Shown here one piece after another: positions 26,395 to 35,620 of a DNA stretch of 64,000 nucleotides. Below the pieces are notes generated by a model. The model was not told where the DNA came from, did no database searches, and saw only the letters and a program-made list of their open reading frames with translations. The stretch is taken from NCBI RefSeq assembly GCF_026929975.1, contig NZ_JANHOK010000005.1:78914-142913 (forward strand), in the 5' to 3' direction. A program made the translations under genes and the position numbers. How positions within the stretch are numbered: position 1 is the stretch's first letter; each line of letters begins with the position of its first letter. Source of the stretch: Bartonella sp. F02 (GTDB taxonomy: Bacteria; Pseudomonadota; Alphaproteobacteria; Rhizobiales; Rhizobiaceae).

Positions 26395-26541
26395 ATGACA
26401 CAAATGGATGAACAAAAAGAAATCATTAATCATAAAGATGAAAAAATGAGACAGCGCCAAGACAGATTGGCCAAGCAATTGCGCGAAAATCTTAAACGGC
26501 GCAAAGAACAAAGTCGTCAAAGAGCACAACACGAAATATAA
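26395..26541 (+). CDS. Small conserved highly charged protein upstream of murA
   Basis: ATG 26,395 opens a 48-codon frame (MTQMDEQKEIINHKDEKMR start, RQDRLAKQLRENLKRRKEQ core) rich in Arg, Lys, Gln and Glu, predicted to be one long helix. Short proteins with the same composition (REN-L-RRK-Q) lie upstream of murA in other Rhizobiales, which makes it a likely real gene. The function is unknown. Confidence 0.6.
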   Translation: MTQMDEQKEIINHKDEKMRQRQDRLAKQLRENLKRRKEQSRQRAQHEI

Positions 26542-26706
26542 GAGACCTTGTGAGCATCAATCTTTTCGCAATATTTTTGCAACTAAACTTCTCGATGATT
26601 CGTTTCAAAAAAATGGTTTAAAAATAAATTTCCCACGGGACTAGAGCCTTTTTTATCTTGAACAAAAAATTCAAGGGGTGGGGAAAGAGAGATAAGTGAA
26701 AATATT

Positions 26707-28002
26707 ATGGATTCTATTCAAATTATCGGCGGACAATCTTTGCATGGCGTTATTCCAATTTCAGGAGCAAAAAATGCCGCATTGCCTCTTATGATTGCTG
26801 CTTTGTTGACTGAAGAAACGCTGACTTTAGAAAATGTACCCCATCTTGCCGATGTTGAGCTCCTTATTCGAATTCTCAATAATCATGGGGTCGATTATGC
26901 TGTCGAGGGGCGAAGGGAAAATAAACAATTCGCGGATGCAAGAACAATTCATTTTACAGCACAAAAAATCGCAACAGTCTTTGCTCCTTATGAACTCGTT
27001 TCAAAAATGCGCGCAAGTTTTTGGGTGCTTGGACCCCTGTTGGCGCGCTGTGGTGAAGCTTATGTGTCTCTCCCCGGAGGCTGTGCTATTGGAACACGAC
27101 CCGTGAATTTCATCCTAGAAGGATTAAAAAGTCTAGGAGCGCATGTCGAAATCGAAAAAGGATATGTGCATGCAAAAGCACCAAAAGGACTCAAAGGGGG
27201 AACCTATCGTTTCCCTAAAGTAACTGTCGGGGGGACGCATGTCATGCTGATGGCAGCGGTTTTGGCAGACGGAAAAACAATTCTTGAAAATGCAGCCTGT
27301 GAACCAGAAGTTACAAACCTGATCCAAGCTCTCAAAGCAATGGGAGCAAAAATCACCGGAGAAGAAACATCAACGCTGATTATTGAAGGGGTCGAAAAAC
27401 TTAACGGAGCAAGAGTACGCGTTATTGCTGATCGTATCGAAGCGGGAACATATGCAATGGCGGTGGCAATGACAGGGGGAGATGTGTTGCTCAAAAATGC
27501 AAACCCTCATCATCTCAAAAAAGTTCTACAGGTGCTGGAAAATACAGGACTCACAATTCAAGAAAAAAATGACGGCATTCAAGTGCAACGAGACAAAACG
27601 CAAACAAAAATAAGCCCTGTGAATATCAGAACAGGACCTTATCCTGAATTCCCAACCGATCTCCAAGCGCAATTTATGGCATTGATGATATGTGCTCAAG
27701 GAGAGGCTTATATTACAGAAACAATTTTTGAAAATCGATTCATGCATGTCCAAGAATTAGTACGATTGGGCGCATCCATTACCCTGAATGGACAAACGGC
27801 AACCGTTCATGGAACCGATCAATTACAGGGTGCAGAAGTGATGGCAACAGATCTGAGAGCTTCGGTGTCTCTTGTCATTGCAGCTCTCGCAGCGCAAGGA
27901 AAAACAATGGTCAATCGTGTTTATCATCTCGATCGTGGTTTCGAACGATTGGAAGAAAAATTGGCACAGTGTGGCGCAAAAATTCAACGCATCTCTGTTT
28001 AA
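26707..28002 (+). CDS. murA: UDP-N-acetylglucosamine 1-carboxyvinyltransferase (MurA)
   Basis: MurA transfers enolpyruvate from PEP to UDP-GlcNAc, the first committed step of peptidoglycan synthesis and the target of fosfomycin. The 431-residue protein begins with the family's GGQSLHGVIPISGAKNAALP and carries the catalytic loop LPGGCAIGTRPVN with Cys126, so it should be fosfomycin-sensitive in principle. FPTDLQAQFMAL and DLRASVSLVIAALAAQG are also typical. The ATG at 26,707 lies in a good context. The length is normal. Confidence 0.96.
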   Translation: MDSIQIIGGQSLHGVIPISGAKNAALPLMIAALLTEETLTLENVPHLADVELLIRILNNHGVDYAVEGRRENKQFADARTIHFTAQKIATVFAPYELVSKMRASFWVLGPLLARCGEAYVSLPGGCAIGTRPVNFILEGLKSLGAHVEIEKGYVHAKAPKGLKGGTYRFPKVTVGGTHVMLMAAVLADGKTILENAACEPEVTNLIQALKAMGAKITGEETSTLIIEGVEKLNGARVRVIADRIEAGTYAMAVAMTGGDVLLKNANPHHLKKVLQVLENTGLTIQEKNDGIQVQRDKTQTKISPVNIRTGPYPEFPTDLQAQFMALMICAQGEAYITETIFENRFMHVQELVRLGASITLNGQTATVHGTDQLQGAEVMATDLRASVSLVIAALAAQGKTMVNRVYHLDRGFERLEEKLAQCGAKIQRISV

Positions 28003-28098
28003 AAATAAGAATACGAAGAAGATCAAAAAACAAAACTCTTGAAAGAGAATAAGATCATTTGTTTCATGAACAAAAGTGTGAAAAAAAGCACAAAAAAT

Positions 28099-28920
28099 CT
28101 ACCAAAAATCTGGGACTTCGGGCTTTAAATGAGGGCCAATACGCACAGCAGATACCTTTTCTGCTAAACCTGTACGATCTGAAAGTTCTACCGCTAAACC
28201 ACAAAGAGTGGCTGGACCTCGCGCAGGTTCAAAATGATCCTGCTTTTTTTTATAAAGAAAACGATATAAGGGCTCTTCTTTATCCATGCCAAGAGAGGAA
28301 TTATAATCACCACACATGCCAGCATCTGACATATAGGCACTACCGCCTTCTAATATTTGTGCATCAGCCGTAGGAATATGGGTATGAGTGCCAACAATAA
28401 CACTCACACGACCATCAAGAAAATGGCCAAAACATTGCTTCTCGCTGGTGGCTTCTGCATGAAAATCAAAAATAATGGCATCAGCCTGTTCATTCAAAAT
28501 ACAGGCTGAGACAATTTTTTCTGCAGTTTCAAATGCATCATCAGCATCGCAGGGCATAAAAATATTGCCAAGAACATTGGCAACAAGAATACGTGCGCCA
28601 TTTTTTGCCGTAAATAAATCAGAGCCCTTTCCAGGAGTGCCAGGAATAAAATTTGCAGGACGTAAAAAACGATCACTATAGGAAGCGTATTTCAGTGTCT
28701 CTTCACATTGAAAGGCATGATTGCCTGTGGTGACAACATCAACACCAGATGCTAAAAGATCTTGATACGTTTCTTCCTTTATGCCAAAACCATTCGAGGC
28801 ATTTTCACCATTAACGACAATAAAATCAAGTCGCCATTTTTCCCTTAAAATCGGAAGATGATCAAAAACTGCTGAACAGCCCGTAGCACCAACAATGTCA
28901 CCTAAAAATAAGAATCGCAT
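28099..28920 (-). CDS. YmdB-family metallophosphoesterase (TIGR00282)
   Basis: The protein of 273 residues is a calcineurin-like phosphoesterase of the YmdB family: FLFLGDIVGATG at the start, VVNGENASNGFGI, VVTTGNHAFQ, FDFHAEATSEKQ, VSVIVGTHTHIPTAD and YMSDAGMCGDYNS carry the metal-binding Asp, Asn and His residues. YmdB of Bacillus hydrolyses 2',3'-cyclic nucleotides and affects RNA turnover and development. I use ATG 28,920; a GTG at 28,935 would add five residues. It follows the 5-formyl-THF cyclo-ligase gene by 18 bases, and the two are probably co-transcribed, as in other Rhizobiales. Confidence 0.88.
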   Translation of the reverse strand: MRFLFLGDIVGATGCSAVFDHLPILREKWRLDFIVVNGENASNGFGIKEETYQDLLASGVDVVTTGNHAFQCEETLKYASYSDRFLRPANFIPGTPGKGSDLFTAKNGARILVANVLGNIFMPCDADDAFETAEKIVSACILNEQADAIIFDFHAEATSEKQCFGHFLDGRVSVIVGTHTHIPTADAQILEGGSAYMSDAGMCGDYNSSLGMDKEEPLYRFLYKKKQDHFEPARGPATLCGLAVELSDRTGLAEKVSAVRIGPHLKPEVPDFW

Positions 28921-28938
28921 AAGCGTTTTAATCACACT

Positions 28939-29547
28939 TTAACATTGGAGAAAACCCTTTTCTGTGAAAATGCCTTGTAAAACAAGATCATGCTCGGCTG
29001 CAGGAATGGATTCAACTTCCTGACAGGAAAAACCAAGACCAAATAATTGCACAGAATGTCCGTTTTGCTTAAGTTGTGCAATGGCACGGTCATAATAGCC
29101 ACCACCATAGCCAAGGCGATGACATTGGGCGTCAAATGCAGAAAGAGGAACAATAATAATCGTTGGGGCAACAACCGCGTGAGACGCGTCGGGACCAAAT
29201 GTGCCAAACTGCATGGATTCTAAAGATGCCTCTTCGGAAAATGTACGAAAAACCATCGTTGTGCGGTCAAGAATAGCCGGTAATGCCAAAAAACCACCCT
29301 GCGATGAGACAAAATGGAAAAGGGGACGCGGGTCAATTTCTGAGCGAATGGGCCAATAAGCCGCAAGAATAATTTGAGAAAAATCTGCGATCTGTTGTGT
29401 GAAATAATCGGTCGCGTGAGTACAGGCGCGCTGTGAAAAAACATGACGCTCAGAAGGCGAGAGGCGATTGCGTTGCGATAAACCAACCTGACGCAAATGT
29501 GAGCGGATCGATGAAGTGCAGTGTGAATTCTTGGTAGTTTTTGACAT
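28939..29547 (-). CDS. 5-formyltetrahydrofolate cyclo-ligase (YgfA/MTHFS family)
   Basis: This enzyme converts 5-formyl-THF to 5,10-methenyl-THF with ATP, recycling a storage folate. The family signatures are RNRLSPSERHVFSQRA near the N-terminus, AAYWPIRSEIDPRPL, LPAILDRTTMVFR, and the C-terminal VPLSAFDAQCHRLGYGGGYYDRA with the ATP/Mg-binding GYGGGYYD. I choose ATG 29,547 (MSKTTKN); a TTG at 29,574 is also open. It lies directly downstream of 6S RNA, the same pairing as ssrS-ygfA in E. coli, so it is probably expressed by read-through from 6S. Confidence 0.9.
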   Translation of the reverse strand: MSKTTKNSHCTSSIRSHLRQVGLSQRNRLSPSERHVFSQRACTHATDYFTQQIADFSQIILAAYWPIRSEIDPRPLFHFVSSQGGFLALPAILDRTTMVFRTFSEEASLESMQFGTFGPDASHAVVAPTIIIVPLSAFDAQCHRLGYGGGYYDRAIAQLKQNGHSVQLFGLGFSCQEVESIPAAEHDLVLQGIFTEKGFLQC

Positions 29548-29649
29548 CGCTGAACCAAATATTTCACAAATCAAACCAAAAAATTCTTTAATAGTGTTTT
29601 GGTTCGATAAAGAAATTCGTTGTATCTATAAATTGTGCTTTATCCATAA

Positions 29650-29815
29650 AACAAAGTGGTGAACCACAACAACCGATGGAAAGATTGATTCCGAGAACCT
29701 ACTCTGTAGGTGGGCGCCATATGAAAAAGCCCACGAGCTTTTTCAGGGACAGCTCCCTTTGAAATCAATAAGGTCTCAGGAATACGTTATTTCCTGTCGA
29801 GAAGCGCAGTACACC
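29650..29815 (-). ncRNA. ssrS: 6S RNA
   Basis: On the minus strand this segment of about 165 nt folds as a long, interrupted rod. The 5' part has GAGGTGTACTGCGC, the central part has the large asymmetric bubble region (GGAGCTGTCCC, AAAAAGC-TCGTGG-GCTTTTT, GGCGCCCACCTACAGAGTAGGTTCTCGG), and the 3' part closes with GTGGTTCACCAC. 6S RNA binds the housekeeping RNA polymerase holoenzyme, mimicking an open promoter. The main support is position: it lies upstream of the YgfA-type cyclo-ligase, as in many Proteobacteria. A TATACT -10 element lies at 29,822-29,827. The ends are approximate. Confidence 0.8.
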
Positions 29816-29900
29816 TCTTTCAGTATAAAACAGTTTTCTATGTTCGCCTAGACAAAAAATGATGAAAGAAGAGAGACTTTAAACATAAAGGAAAGAAAAC

Positions 29901-30704
29901 TTAAACTTCTTGATCCAAATATTGATCTAAAAGAAAACCAATCCGTTTTTGAAGAGAGCGCATTTGCGGATAATAATGAAGAGCCGTTTCATAAGCTTTG
30001 ATGGCTAAGGAAAAGCGTTGGGTGGATTCCATGATAATGCCAAGCTCAAAATAGGCTATGTAATTTCGAGGTTCAAGTTGAAGAGCTTGAGATAAATCAA
30101 ACATTGCAAGTTTGAAATCGCTCAATTGAATATGAACCCAAGCACGCCTCACCCAAGCTTCTGCGTAAGTGGGAGAAAGAGCAATGATGGTGTCAAGATA
30201 ATCAAGAGTAAGACCATAATTCCCAGCATTGATGCTATCACTGACCCATTCCATTAAAAGATCAATCGTTTCACTGCCTGATTGTAACCATAAACGCTGA
30301 ATTTGCTGACTAATCATTTTAGCATGATGTGCGTTAGCACAATGTTTCAAGTCTATGAGTAAACGATTGATTTCTGCTTCTTTACGCTGTGCAAATGAAC
30401 GAGGATCAGAAAAAATAGCCGTGTCTGACTCTTCAATTGCAAGTGATGTGGAACCCGTTTCAGGAGAAGAAGACGGTAAGGGGGTGGGGATAAGGTCATC
30501 CGGAGACAAAAGAGATTGAGGAAGAGAATCTTCAAACGGAAGAGAAGGGAAATTATCTTCATAGCTTTCTCCATAACTCGGAGAAAAAAAACAAAAAAAA
30601 CTAAGAAAAAAAATAAAAAAATTACGCCCTGATGCTCGTAAAATACAGAAAAAAAACGATAAAAGCAGTAAAAGGCACCATGCCTGTAAAACAGAAACAG
30701 GCAT
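29901..30704 (-). CDS. TPR-repeat protein with N-terminal signal or anchor
   Basis: The 267-residue protein starts with two hydrophobic stretches (VLQAWCLLLLLSFFFCIL and FFIFFLSFFCFFSPSYG), so the true start may be an internal codon that leaves a single signal peptide. The mature part has a Ser/Pro-rich segment and then tetratricopeptide repeats at about 160-260 (YGLTLDYLDTIIALSPTYAEAWVRRAWVHIQ, FKLAMFDLSQALQLEPRNYIAYFELG, FSLAIKAYETALHYYPQMRS). TPR domains mediate protein contacts. This Rhizobiales protein is probably periplasmic. It lies just downstream of rpmJ on the same strand. Confidence 0.75.
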   Translation of the reverse strand: MPVSVLQAWCLLLLLSFFFCILRASGRNFFIFFLSFFCFFSPSYGESYEDNFPSLPFEDSLPQSLLSPDDLIPTPLPSSSPETGSTSLAIEESDTAIFSDPRSFAQRKEAEINRLLIDLKHCANAHHAKMISQQIQRLWLQSGSETIDLLMEWVSDSINAGNYGLTLDYLDTIIALSPTYAEAWVRRAWVHIQLSDFKLAMFDLSQALQLEPRNYIAYFELGIIMESTQRFSLAIKAYETALHYYPQMRSLQKRIGFLLDQYLDQEV

Positions 30705-30711
30705 AAAAAGG

Positions 30712-30837
30712 TTAGCCTTGGCGCGCTCTAAAACGCGGATTGGTTTTGTTAAGGATATAAATACGACCTTTGCGACGAACCATACGGTTATTGCGGTGAC
30801 GTTCCTTAAGAGCTTTGAGCGAATTTTTAATTTTCAT
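30712..30837 (-). CDS. rpmJ: 50S ribosomal protein L36
   Basis: A 41-codon gene on the minus strand encodes [20 protein letters not shown], then [21 protein letters not shown], the longer, zinc-ligand-free form of L36 typical of alphaproteobacteria. It is too short for most gene callers but the sequence is unmistakable. It precedes the TPR gene. Confidence 0.92.
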   Translation of the reverse strand: MKIKNSLKALKERHRNNRMVRRKGRIYILNKTNPRFRARQG

Positions 30838-31464
30838 TCTATTCACCATCTATAAACACAAAAAATTGAGTGTAATCTTACAAAAATAAAATACAAAATT
30901 ACACGCAAATACAATGCAATATCACACACTTTATTATTGTTATTTCTTATTCTGGTTACAAAAAAAGACTTTTCTTTAAAAAAAAGTATTCAACAAGCAA
31001 CAGTACAACAAAAAAATGCAAAGCGCACATCACTGCAAGTTGCACAGAATAAGCAAAAATTACAAAAAAAATGTGAAGCTCTTCTAACAGGAAGTCTCAT
31101 CTCTGTCAAGCGAACTCCTTTGAGTTCAATACTCGATAAATGCAAGGATTAAATCGACAAAAATAAGCTGAAAACAAAGAATCTTAAAGCCAAAAATAAA
31201 GAAGAAAAGAGAAGAATTGATACAATTTGAAAACAAAAAGAAAAGTGGACTCTGTTGGCGCGAAAAAGACAAAAAAATGAACGGTGTAAGAGGCTTTGTT
31301 TGAGTGATGTGCGTTGTTTGAGTGATGTGCGTTCCGCTTGTCTATCGATCCACTTGTCTATCGATAAAAAAGGATGGTGAAAAAAATGTCCGTGCAGGAT
31401 CGTGAAAGAGAAAAATGGGAAAAGAACAGAATGATGAAAGAGAAAAATGGTGAAAAAAAGCTTG
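30838..31464. repeat. Gene-free spacer with tandem duplications
   Basis: About 630 A/G-rich bases with no supported gene. An 18-bp unit (GTTTGAGTGATGTGCGTT) is perfectly duplicated at 31,298-31,333, directly followed by two CTTGTCTATCGAT copies at 31,337-31,365. A GTGAAAGAGAAAAATGG-type segment recurs near 31,400-31,450. A 71-codon Lys/Gln-rich open stretch at 30,937 looks like noise. Confidence 0.5.
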
Positions 31465-31500
31465 AAAAAAACTCAAGAGGAAAGGTTTCTTTCCTCTGAG
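31465..31500 (-). terminator. Intrinsic terminator of purE-purK
   Basis: CTCAAGAGGAAAG and CTTTCCTCTGAG (31,472-31,500) form a stem with a GTTT loop and one mismatch. On the minus strand it is followed by seven T residues. It sits 55 bases after the purK stop. Confidence 0.75.
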
Positions 31501-31554
31501 TAAAAAATCAATAAAGAAGCCTATCTCTCTGAATATCGTACACGTAAAGAAAAG

Positions 31555-32670
31555 CTATTTCGTTCTCTCTTGAATCATTGTGGCAGGACCCGTTAATTGG
31601 ATGACGTGCCCCATTTTTCGCGCAGGGCGGACGGAATTTTTACCGTATAAATGCACCGATGCCGATTCCTTCTTTAAAAAATCCCAGAAATCATTCAGAT
31701 TATTGCCAAGAAGATTGGTCATTTCGCAATCGCTATGACGCTGTGTGCTGCCTAAAGGTAACCCACAAATAGCACGGATATGCTGCTCAAATTGCGAGGT
31801 CATACACGCTTTTTGTGTCCAATGACCAGAATTATGCACACGAGGCGCTAATTCATTCACCAAAAGACGCCCATCAGCTAAAACAAAAAATTCAATACAA
31901 AGAACACCAATATAGTGCAAAGCATCCATCACCACAAAACTGATCTCTTGGGCAGCCTTTTGGACAGCATAGGGAGCATGTGATGGCAGAAATGTTTTGT
32001 GAAGAATGCCGTTTTTATGCTTATTCTCACAGCAGTCATAGACGGCTTTCTCTTTTTGGAGATTGGAAGAGGAAATAACAGAAATCTCTAATGAAAAAGG
32101 AACAATCTCTTCCAAAATAGAGGGTTGATGTTGAAGAGCAATTAAAGCTTTGTCAATAATTTCTTCACTCGGATTATGAAGAGCAATCTGATTTTTACCA
32201 TCATAACCAAAACGGCGCGTTTTTAAAAGACCACGGCCGCCTAAGGCTGAAAGCCCAGCAATGAGAGACGAACGATCATTCACAGCATGCCATGAGGCTG
32301 TCCGGATACCGTGTTCATTGAGAAATTGTTTTTCAAATAACCGATCTTGTGCAATTTCTAAAGCGTGGGATGAAGGAAAGAGAAGAGCTTCGTTTTCGAT
32401 ATATTGAACCGTTTGGAGAGGAATGTTTTCAAATTCATAGGTGATAACATCGCACATCTCTATCAGGCGATTTAAGGCTGAAAAATTGTCATAAGAAGCA
32501 ATAATATGCTTGTTAGCCGTTTGAGCAGCAGGACAATCCGAATCAGGACAAAGAATAACAGTTTTAAAACCAAGTTCGGCAGCTGCAATGGAGAGCATTC
32601 GAGCTAATTGACCACCACCAATTAAACCAATCGTACTTCCCGGTGATAAACCCTCAGATCGATAGATCAT
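31555..32670 (-). CDS. purK: 5-(carboxyamino)imidazole ribonucleotide synthase PurK
   Basis: PurK uses ATP and bicarbonate to carboxylate AIR to N5-CAIR in purine biosynthesis. The roughly 371-residue protein has the ATP-grasp layout: GSTIGLIGGGQLARMLSIAA, DVITYEFENIP, a GRGLLKTRRFGYDGKNQ nucleotide-binding loop, and EFFVLADGRLLVNELAPRVHNSGHW with the metal-binding Glu and Asn. ATG 32,670 is chosen because it follows the purE stop by one base; an open frame extends 11 codons further upstream into purE. It is the second gene of the purE-purK operon. Confidence 0.93.
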   Translation of the reverse strand: MIYRSEGLSPGSTIGLIGGGQLARMLSIAAAELGFKTVILCPDSDCPAAQTANKHIIASYDNFSALNRLIEMCDVITYEFENIPLQTVQYIENEALLFPSSHALEIAQDRLFEKQFLNEHGIRTASWHAVNDRSSLIAGLSALGGRGLLKTRRFGYDGKNQIALHNPSEEIIDKALIALQHQPSILEEIVPFSLEISVISSSNLQKEKAVYDCCENKHKNGILHKTFLPSHAPYAVQKAAQEISFVVMDALHYIGVLCIEFFVLADGRLLVNELAPRVHNSGHWTQKACMTSQFEQHIRAICGLPLGSTQRHSDCEMTNLLGNNLNDFWDFLKKESASVHLYGKNSVRPARKMGHVIQLTGPATMIQERTK

Positions 32671-32671
32671 C

Positions 32672-33169
32672 TCAAACCTCAGTCGTGGGATAGTCAGCAA
32701 CATTGGCTGTTTGTTGGTGGCGCCAATCTTCTAAACGCTGAGCAAGATTAGGATCATAAACAGCCATAACCGCCGCTGCTAAAAGCGCTGCATTAATAGC
32801 GCCAGCTTTACCAATGGCTAAAGTGCCAACCGGGACACCAGCAGGCATTTGCACAATCGATAGCAAAGAATCTTGACCCGATAAAGCCTGAGATTGGACA
32901 GGAACGCCAAAAACAGGCAAGGAGGTTATCGCAGCCAACATGCCCGGAAGGTGAGCGGCTCCGCCAGCGCCGGCAATCAAAATTTTAAAACCTGCATCTT
33001 TTGCAGATTTTGCAAAACTATAAAGGCGATCAGGCGTTCGGTGAGCCGAGATAATACGAGAAACATGAGAAATACCAAGGCAGGTTAAAATATCTGCGCT
33101 GTGGCGCATTGTTTGCCAATCCGATTGGCTTCCCATCAAAATCGCCACGTCACATGAGTGTTGAAGCAT
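32672..33169 (-). CDS. purE: N5-carboxyaminoimidazole ribonucleotide mutase PurE
   Basis: PurE converts the N5-CAIR produced by PurK into CAIR. The 165-residue protein shows the class I PurE signatures: [13 protein letters not shown], the [10 protein letters not shown] active-site loop with its catalytic His, [15 protein letters not shown] and [19 protein letters not shown]. Gene order purE-purK with a one-base gap indicates translational coupling. The upstream 33,170-33,704 spacer presumably carries the promoter. Confidence 0.95.
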   Translation of the reverse strand: MLQHSCDVAILMGSQSDWQTMRHSADILTCLGISHVSRIISAHRTPDRLYSFAKSAKDAGFKILIAGAGGAAHLPGMLAAITSLPVFGVPVQSQALSGQDSLLSIVQMPAGVPVGTLAIGKAGAINAALLAAAVMAVYDPNLAQRLEDWRHQQTANVADYPTTEV

Positions 33170-33704
33170 TATACGTCCTTTTTCTTGTCAAAATGCGATT
33201 CAGTTTTTATTTAAAAGTTTTACACTTTTTTTACAAAGTCAATCGAGAAGAAAAATACTTTTTATTCAATGTCATAAAAAGAAAATTCCTTCCAAGATGA
33301 GAAAAGATATCGATTCTCTTGAATAAGAGAGCACATTTTTAAAAAGGATCGAATGTTTCAAAAGGTGATTTTTAAAAATAAAAATGAACAAATAAGGGGT
33401 GAAATCGTTTAAAAATGTATGATAAAAAGAAAATATACGTAATGTATGTTGAATTTTTGTTCACAAACTTAAGAAAATAAGATATGAACGCTGCACAATA
33501 AATTTCATGGTAACGCAAAAAAAATAAAGCGTTAACTCTCTATAAAGTCAATCAATAGACAATAAAATGAATGAATAGATTAAAAATGAATGAATAGATT
33601 ATGAAAATAACTAAACAATGAATGCATAAACTATCATTTAAACTATAATTAATGTATAAACCATAATTTAAAAATGTGTAAACCGTAAAGGAAATCATTG
33701 CTCT
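33170..33704. other. AT-rich divergent spacer between purE and infA
   Basis: This 535-base divergent gap is very AT-rich. It contains degenerate short repeats (GAATGAATAGATTA twice at about 33,571-33,602; TAAACTAT/TAAACCATAA-type repeats at 33,626-33,670). No gene is supported. Promoters for purE and infA must lie here, but none is clear enough to place. Confidence 0.45.
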
Positions 33705-33923
33705 ATGTCGAAAGAAGAAGTTTTGGAATTTTCCGGTGTTGTTACTGAACTGTTACCAAATGCGATGTTTCGCGTGAAATTGGAAAATGATCATGAAATT
33801 ATTGCTCATACAGCTGGAAGAATGCGCAAAAATCGTATTCGTGTATTGGCTGGTGATAGAATTATGGTCGAAATGACACCTTATGATTTGACAAAAGGGC
33901 GCATTACCTACCGCTATAAATAA
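33705..33923 (+). CDS. infA: Translation initiation factor IF-1
   Basis: IF-1 binds the ribosomal A site with IF-2 and IF-3 during initiation. The 72-residue protein is a single S1/OB-fold domain with standard sequence ([54 protein letters not shown]). infA followed by maf and yacG is the common Rhizobiales order, although here 460 bases separate infA and maf. Confidence 0.97.
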   Translation: MSKEEVLEFSGVVTELLPNAMFRVKLENDHEIIAHTAGRMRKNRIRVLAGDRIMVEMTPYDLTKGRITYRYK

Positions 33924-34383
33924 ATCATAACAGCGATAAAGCGAGTGTGTTAAAGGGGCGTTGATCCTGAAAACGCTTCTCTGCTCCTGAAAAAGTCTCT
34001 CTTCCTCTTATGAAAAAAATAAGTGACTCTTATGACTAAGAGGCAATGTTTTTTCTCTTGCTGAGATAAAAAATAAGCTTACATAAAACAAAAAAGCTGG
34101 CATCAATTGCGTAAAACAAAAGAATTTCAGGATAGTTTTTGAGGAAAAATAAAAGATGTCGGGCGCAATAAGAAGACCTTTAAAAATATTGCTCAAACTA
34201 TCACGTGATGCAGAAAAATGGAATGTTAAGGAAAAAAGACAGACCATGAGGATCGCAAGATATAGGCCATGAATATCAAGATATAGGCCATGATATAGGC
34301 CATGAGTATCAAGATATTCTGAAAATGTGTTAAGTTTGTTCGGTGTGCAAGAGTCTTGAAGAGATGAACAAAAGGGATGTGTC
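33924..34383. repeat. infA-maf spacer with a triplicated repeat
   Basis: No gene is seen. GATATAGGCCATG occurs three times at 34,259-34,312 in a pattern of 21-bp, 12-bp and 21-bp units, which differ only at one base in the long units. The repeat precedes maf by about 70 bases. It looks like a slippage product. Confidence 0.5.
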
Positions 34384-35028
34384 ATGAAAGTCGATTTGAT
34401 GCTTGCTTCTGCTTCGCCGCGTCGTCTAGCGCTTTTGGCGCAAATCGGTGTTGATCCAGATCAGGTTTATGCGGCGAATATTGATGAAACGCCAAAGTTA
34501 AAAGAGCATCCCGCAAATTTAGCAAAGCGCTTAGCAAAAGAAAAAGCTCTCAAAGCACAAGAAAGTCTTTTATGGCGTGTGCAGAATAATCCCCAAAATG
34601 CTGTTGCCGAAAAAAAACTGATTTTAGCAGCCGATACAGTCGTTGCTGTGGGGAAAGTCATCGTGCCAAAACCTGAAGGAGAAGAAGAGGCGCAAGAATG
34701 TTTGCAATTTCTCTCAGGAAGAGAACACAAGGTTTATGGAGCTGTATGTGTACTCAATGAACGAGGAAAAAAAACAGTAAAATTAGTCGAAAGTCGTATC
34801 CGTTTTAAATATTTAACAACCGAAATGATCAAAGCTTATTTGGATTCTGGTGAATGGCAAGGAAAAGCAGGCGGATACGCTATTCAAGGAAAAGCAGGAG
34901 CATTCGTTGTCAACCTTTCCGGTTCCTATTCCAATGTTGTCGGCTTACCCTTGGCTGAAACAATGGATCTTTTGGTCGCTTATGGGTATGCCGTGCTCCC
35001 CAATTGGACAGAAGAAAGAGATAAATAG
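34384..35028 (+). CDS. maf: Maf-family nucleoside triphosphate pyrophosphatase
   Basis: Maf proteins hydrolyse non-canonical or modified nucleoside triphosphates (dTTP/UTP or m7GTP, depending on subfamily). The 214-residue protein has [18 protein letters not shown], the [12 protein letters not shown] [11 protein letters not shown] segment, [14 protein letters not shown] with the catalytic Asp, [14 protein letters not shown], and [19 protein letters not shown] 34,384 is in good context. It ends 7 bases before the yacG start. Confidence 0.92.
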   Translation: MKVDLMLASASPRRLALLAQIGVDPDQVYAANIDETPKLKEHPANLAKRLAKEKALKAQESLLWRVQNNPQNAVAEKKLILAADTVVAVGKVIVPKPEGEEEAQECLQFLSGREHKVYGAVCVLNERGKKTVKLVESRIRFKYLTTEMIKAYLDSGEWQGKAGGYAIQGKAGAFVVNLSGSYSNVVGLPLAETMDLLVAYGYAVLPNWTEERDK

Positions 35029-35035
35029 GCAAAAA

Positions 35036-35284
35036 ATGATGAAACCATTCGAGCCATCAGAAAAAACCAAAAAACAACACGAAAAAATAAAAGAATGCAG
35101 TCAATCAATGATCCCGCAAAAGAAAAAACGCCTCCCGCGTCCTTGTCCAGAGTGCGGGAAAATGTCACAGGATAAGGCTTATCCCTTCTGTTCGTCACGA
35201 TGTCGAGCCGTTGATTTGAACCGTTGGCTTTCAGGGGCTTATATCTTACCGCCGCCGCCACAGACAACGGATGAAGAAGAATAA
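35036..35284 (+). CDS. yacG: DNA gyrase inhibitor / zinc-binding protein YacG
   Basis: YacG is a small zinc-ribbon protein that in E. coli inhibits DNA gyrase. The 82-residue product has the four-cysteine finger [33 protein letters not shown] in its C-terminal half and an acidic Pro-rich tail. The first 30 residues are Lys/Gln-rich and not conserved, so an internal start is possible. It follows maf closely (operon). Confidence 0.88.
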   Translation: MMKPFEPSEKTKKQHEKIKECSQSMIPQKKKRLPRPCPECGKMSQDKAYPFCSSRCRAVDLNRWLSGAYILPPPPQTTDEEE

Positions 35285-35620
35285 CAAAGGCCATAAAAAA
35301 CAAAAGGCCATAGAGAAAATAAGCTTAAAAAGAGTCAAAAAATAAACCTCTCAACAGTCATTTCCTTTGTAGGGGAAAAGTCTGTTGGGGGGTGAAAAGA
35401 AGAAGAATGCTAGGCAGTAGTGTTCTCTTCTAAGAGACAGTTCTTCTTTTTTTAGACCTCTTGCTCTGAGCGCTGAAAAAACCCATATTCATACAATAAG
35501 GGGGTATTCTTCAAGTCAATATAAACAACAAGCTGTTGAAAGAAACTTTATAAGCGTTGAGGAGTTTTTTTAAAAACTCTGAAAAGAAAAAATGCGACGG
35601 CAGGCAAGGAAAGGGAAAAA
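35285..35620. other. Spacer upstream of clpB
   Basis: This 336-base spacer holds no gene. Its notable feature is the heat-shock-type promoter at 35,460-35,488. A short GTTCTCTTCTAAGAGACAG inverted sequence lies at about 35,422-35,440. There is no CIRCE element. Confidence 0.45.
35460..35488 (+). promoter_or_regulatory. RpoH (sigma-32)-type heat-shock promoter of clpB
   Basis: CTTG (35,460-35,463), 18 bases, then CCCATAT (35,482-35,488) closely matches the alphaproteobacterial RpoH consensus. It lies 130 bases before clpB, a classic heat-shock gene. Confidence 0.6.

Noticed and set aside
30937..31152. 71-codon Lys/Gln-rich plus-strand frame
   Set aside because: A-rich DNA produces such frames by chance; no ribosome site.
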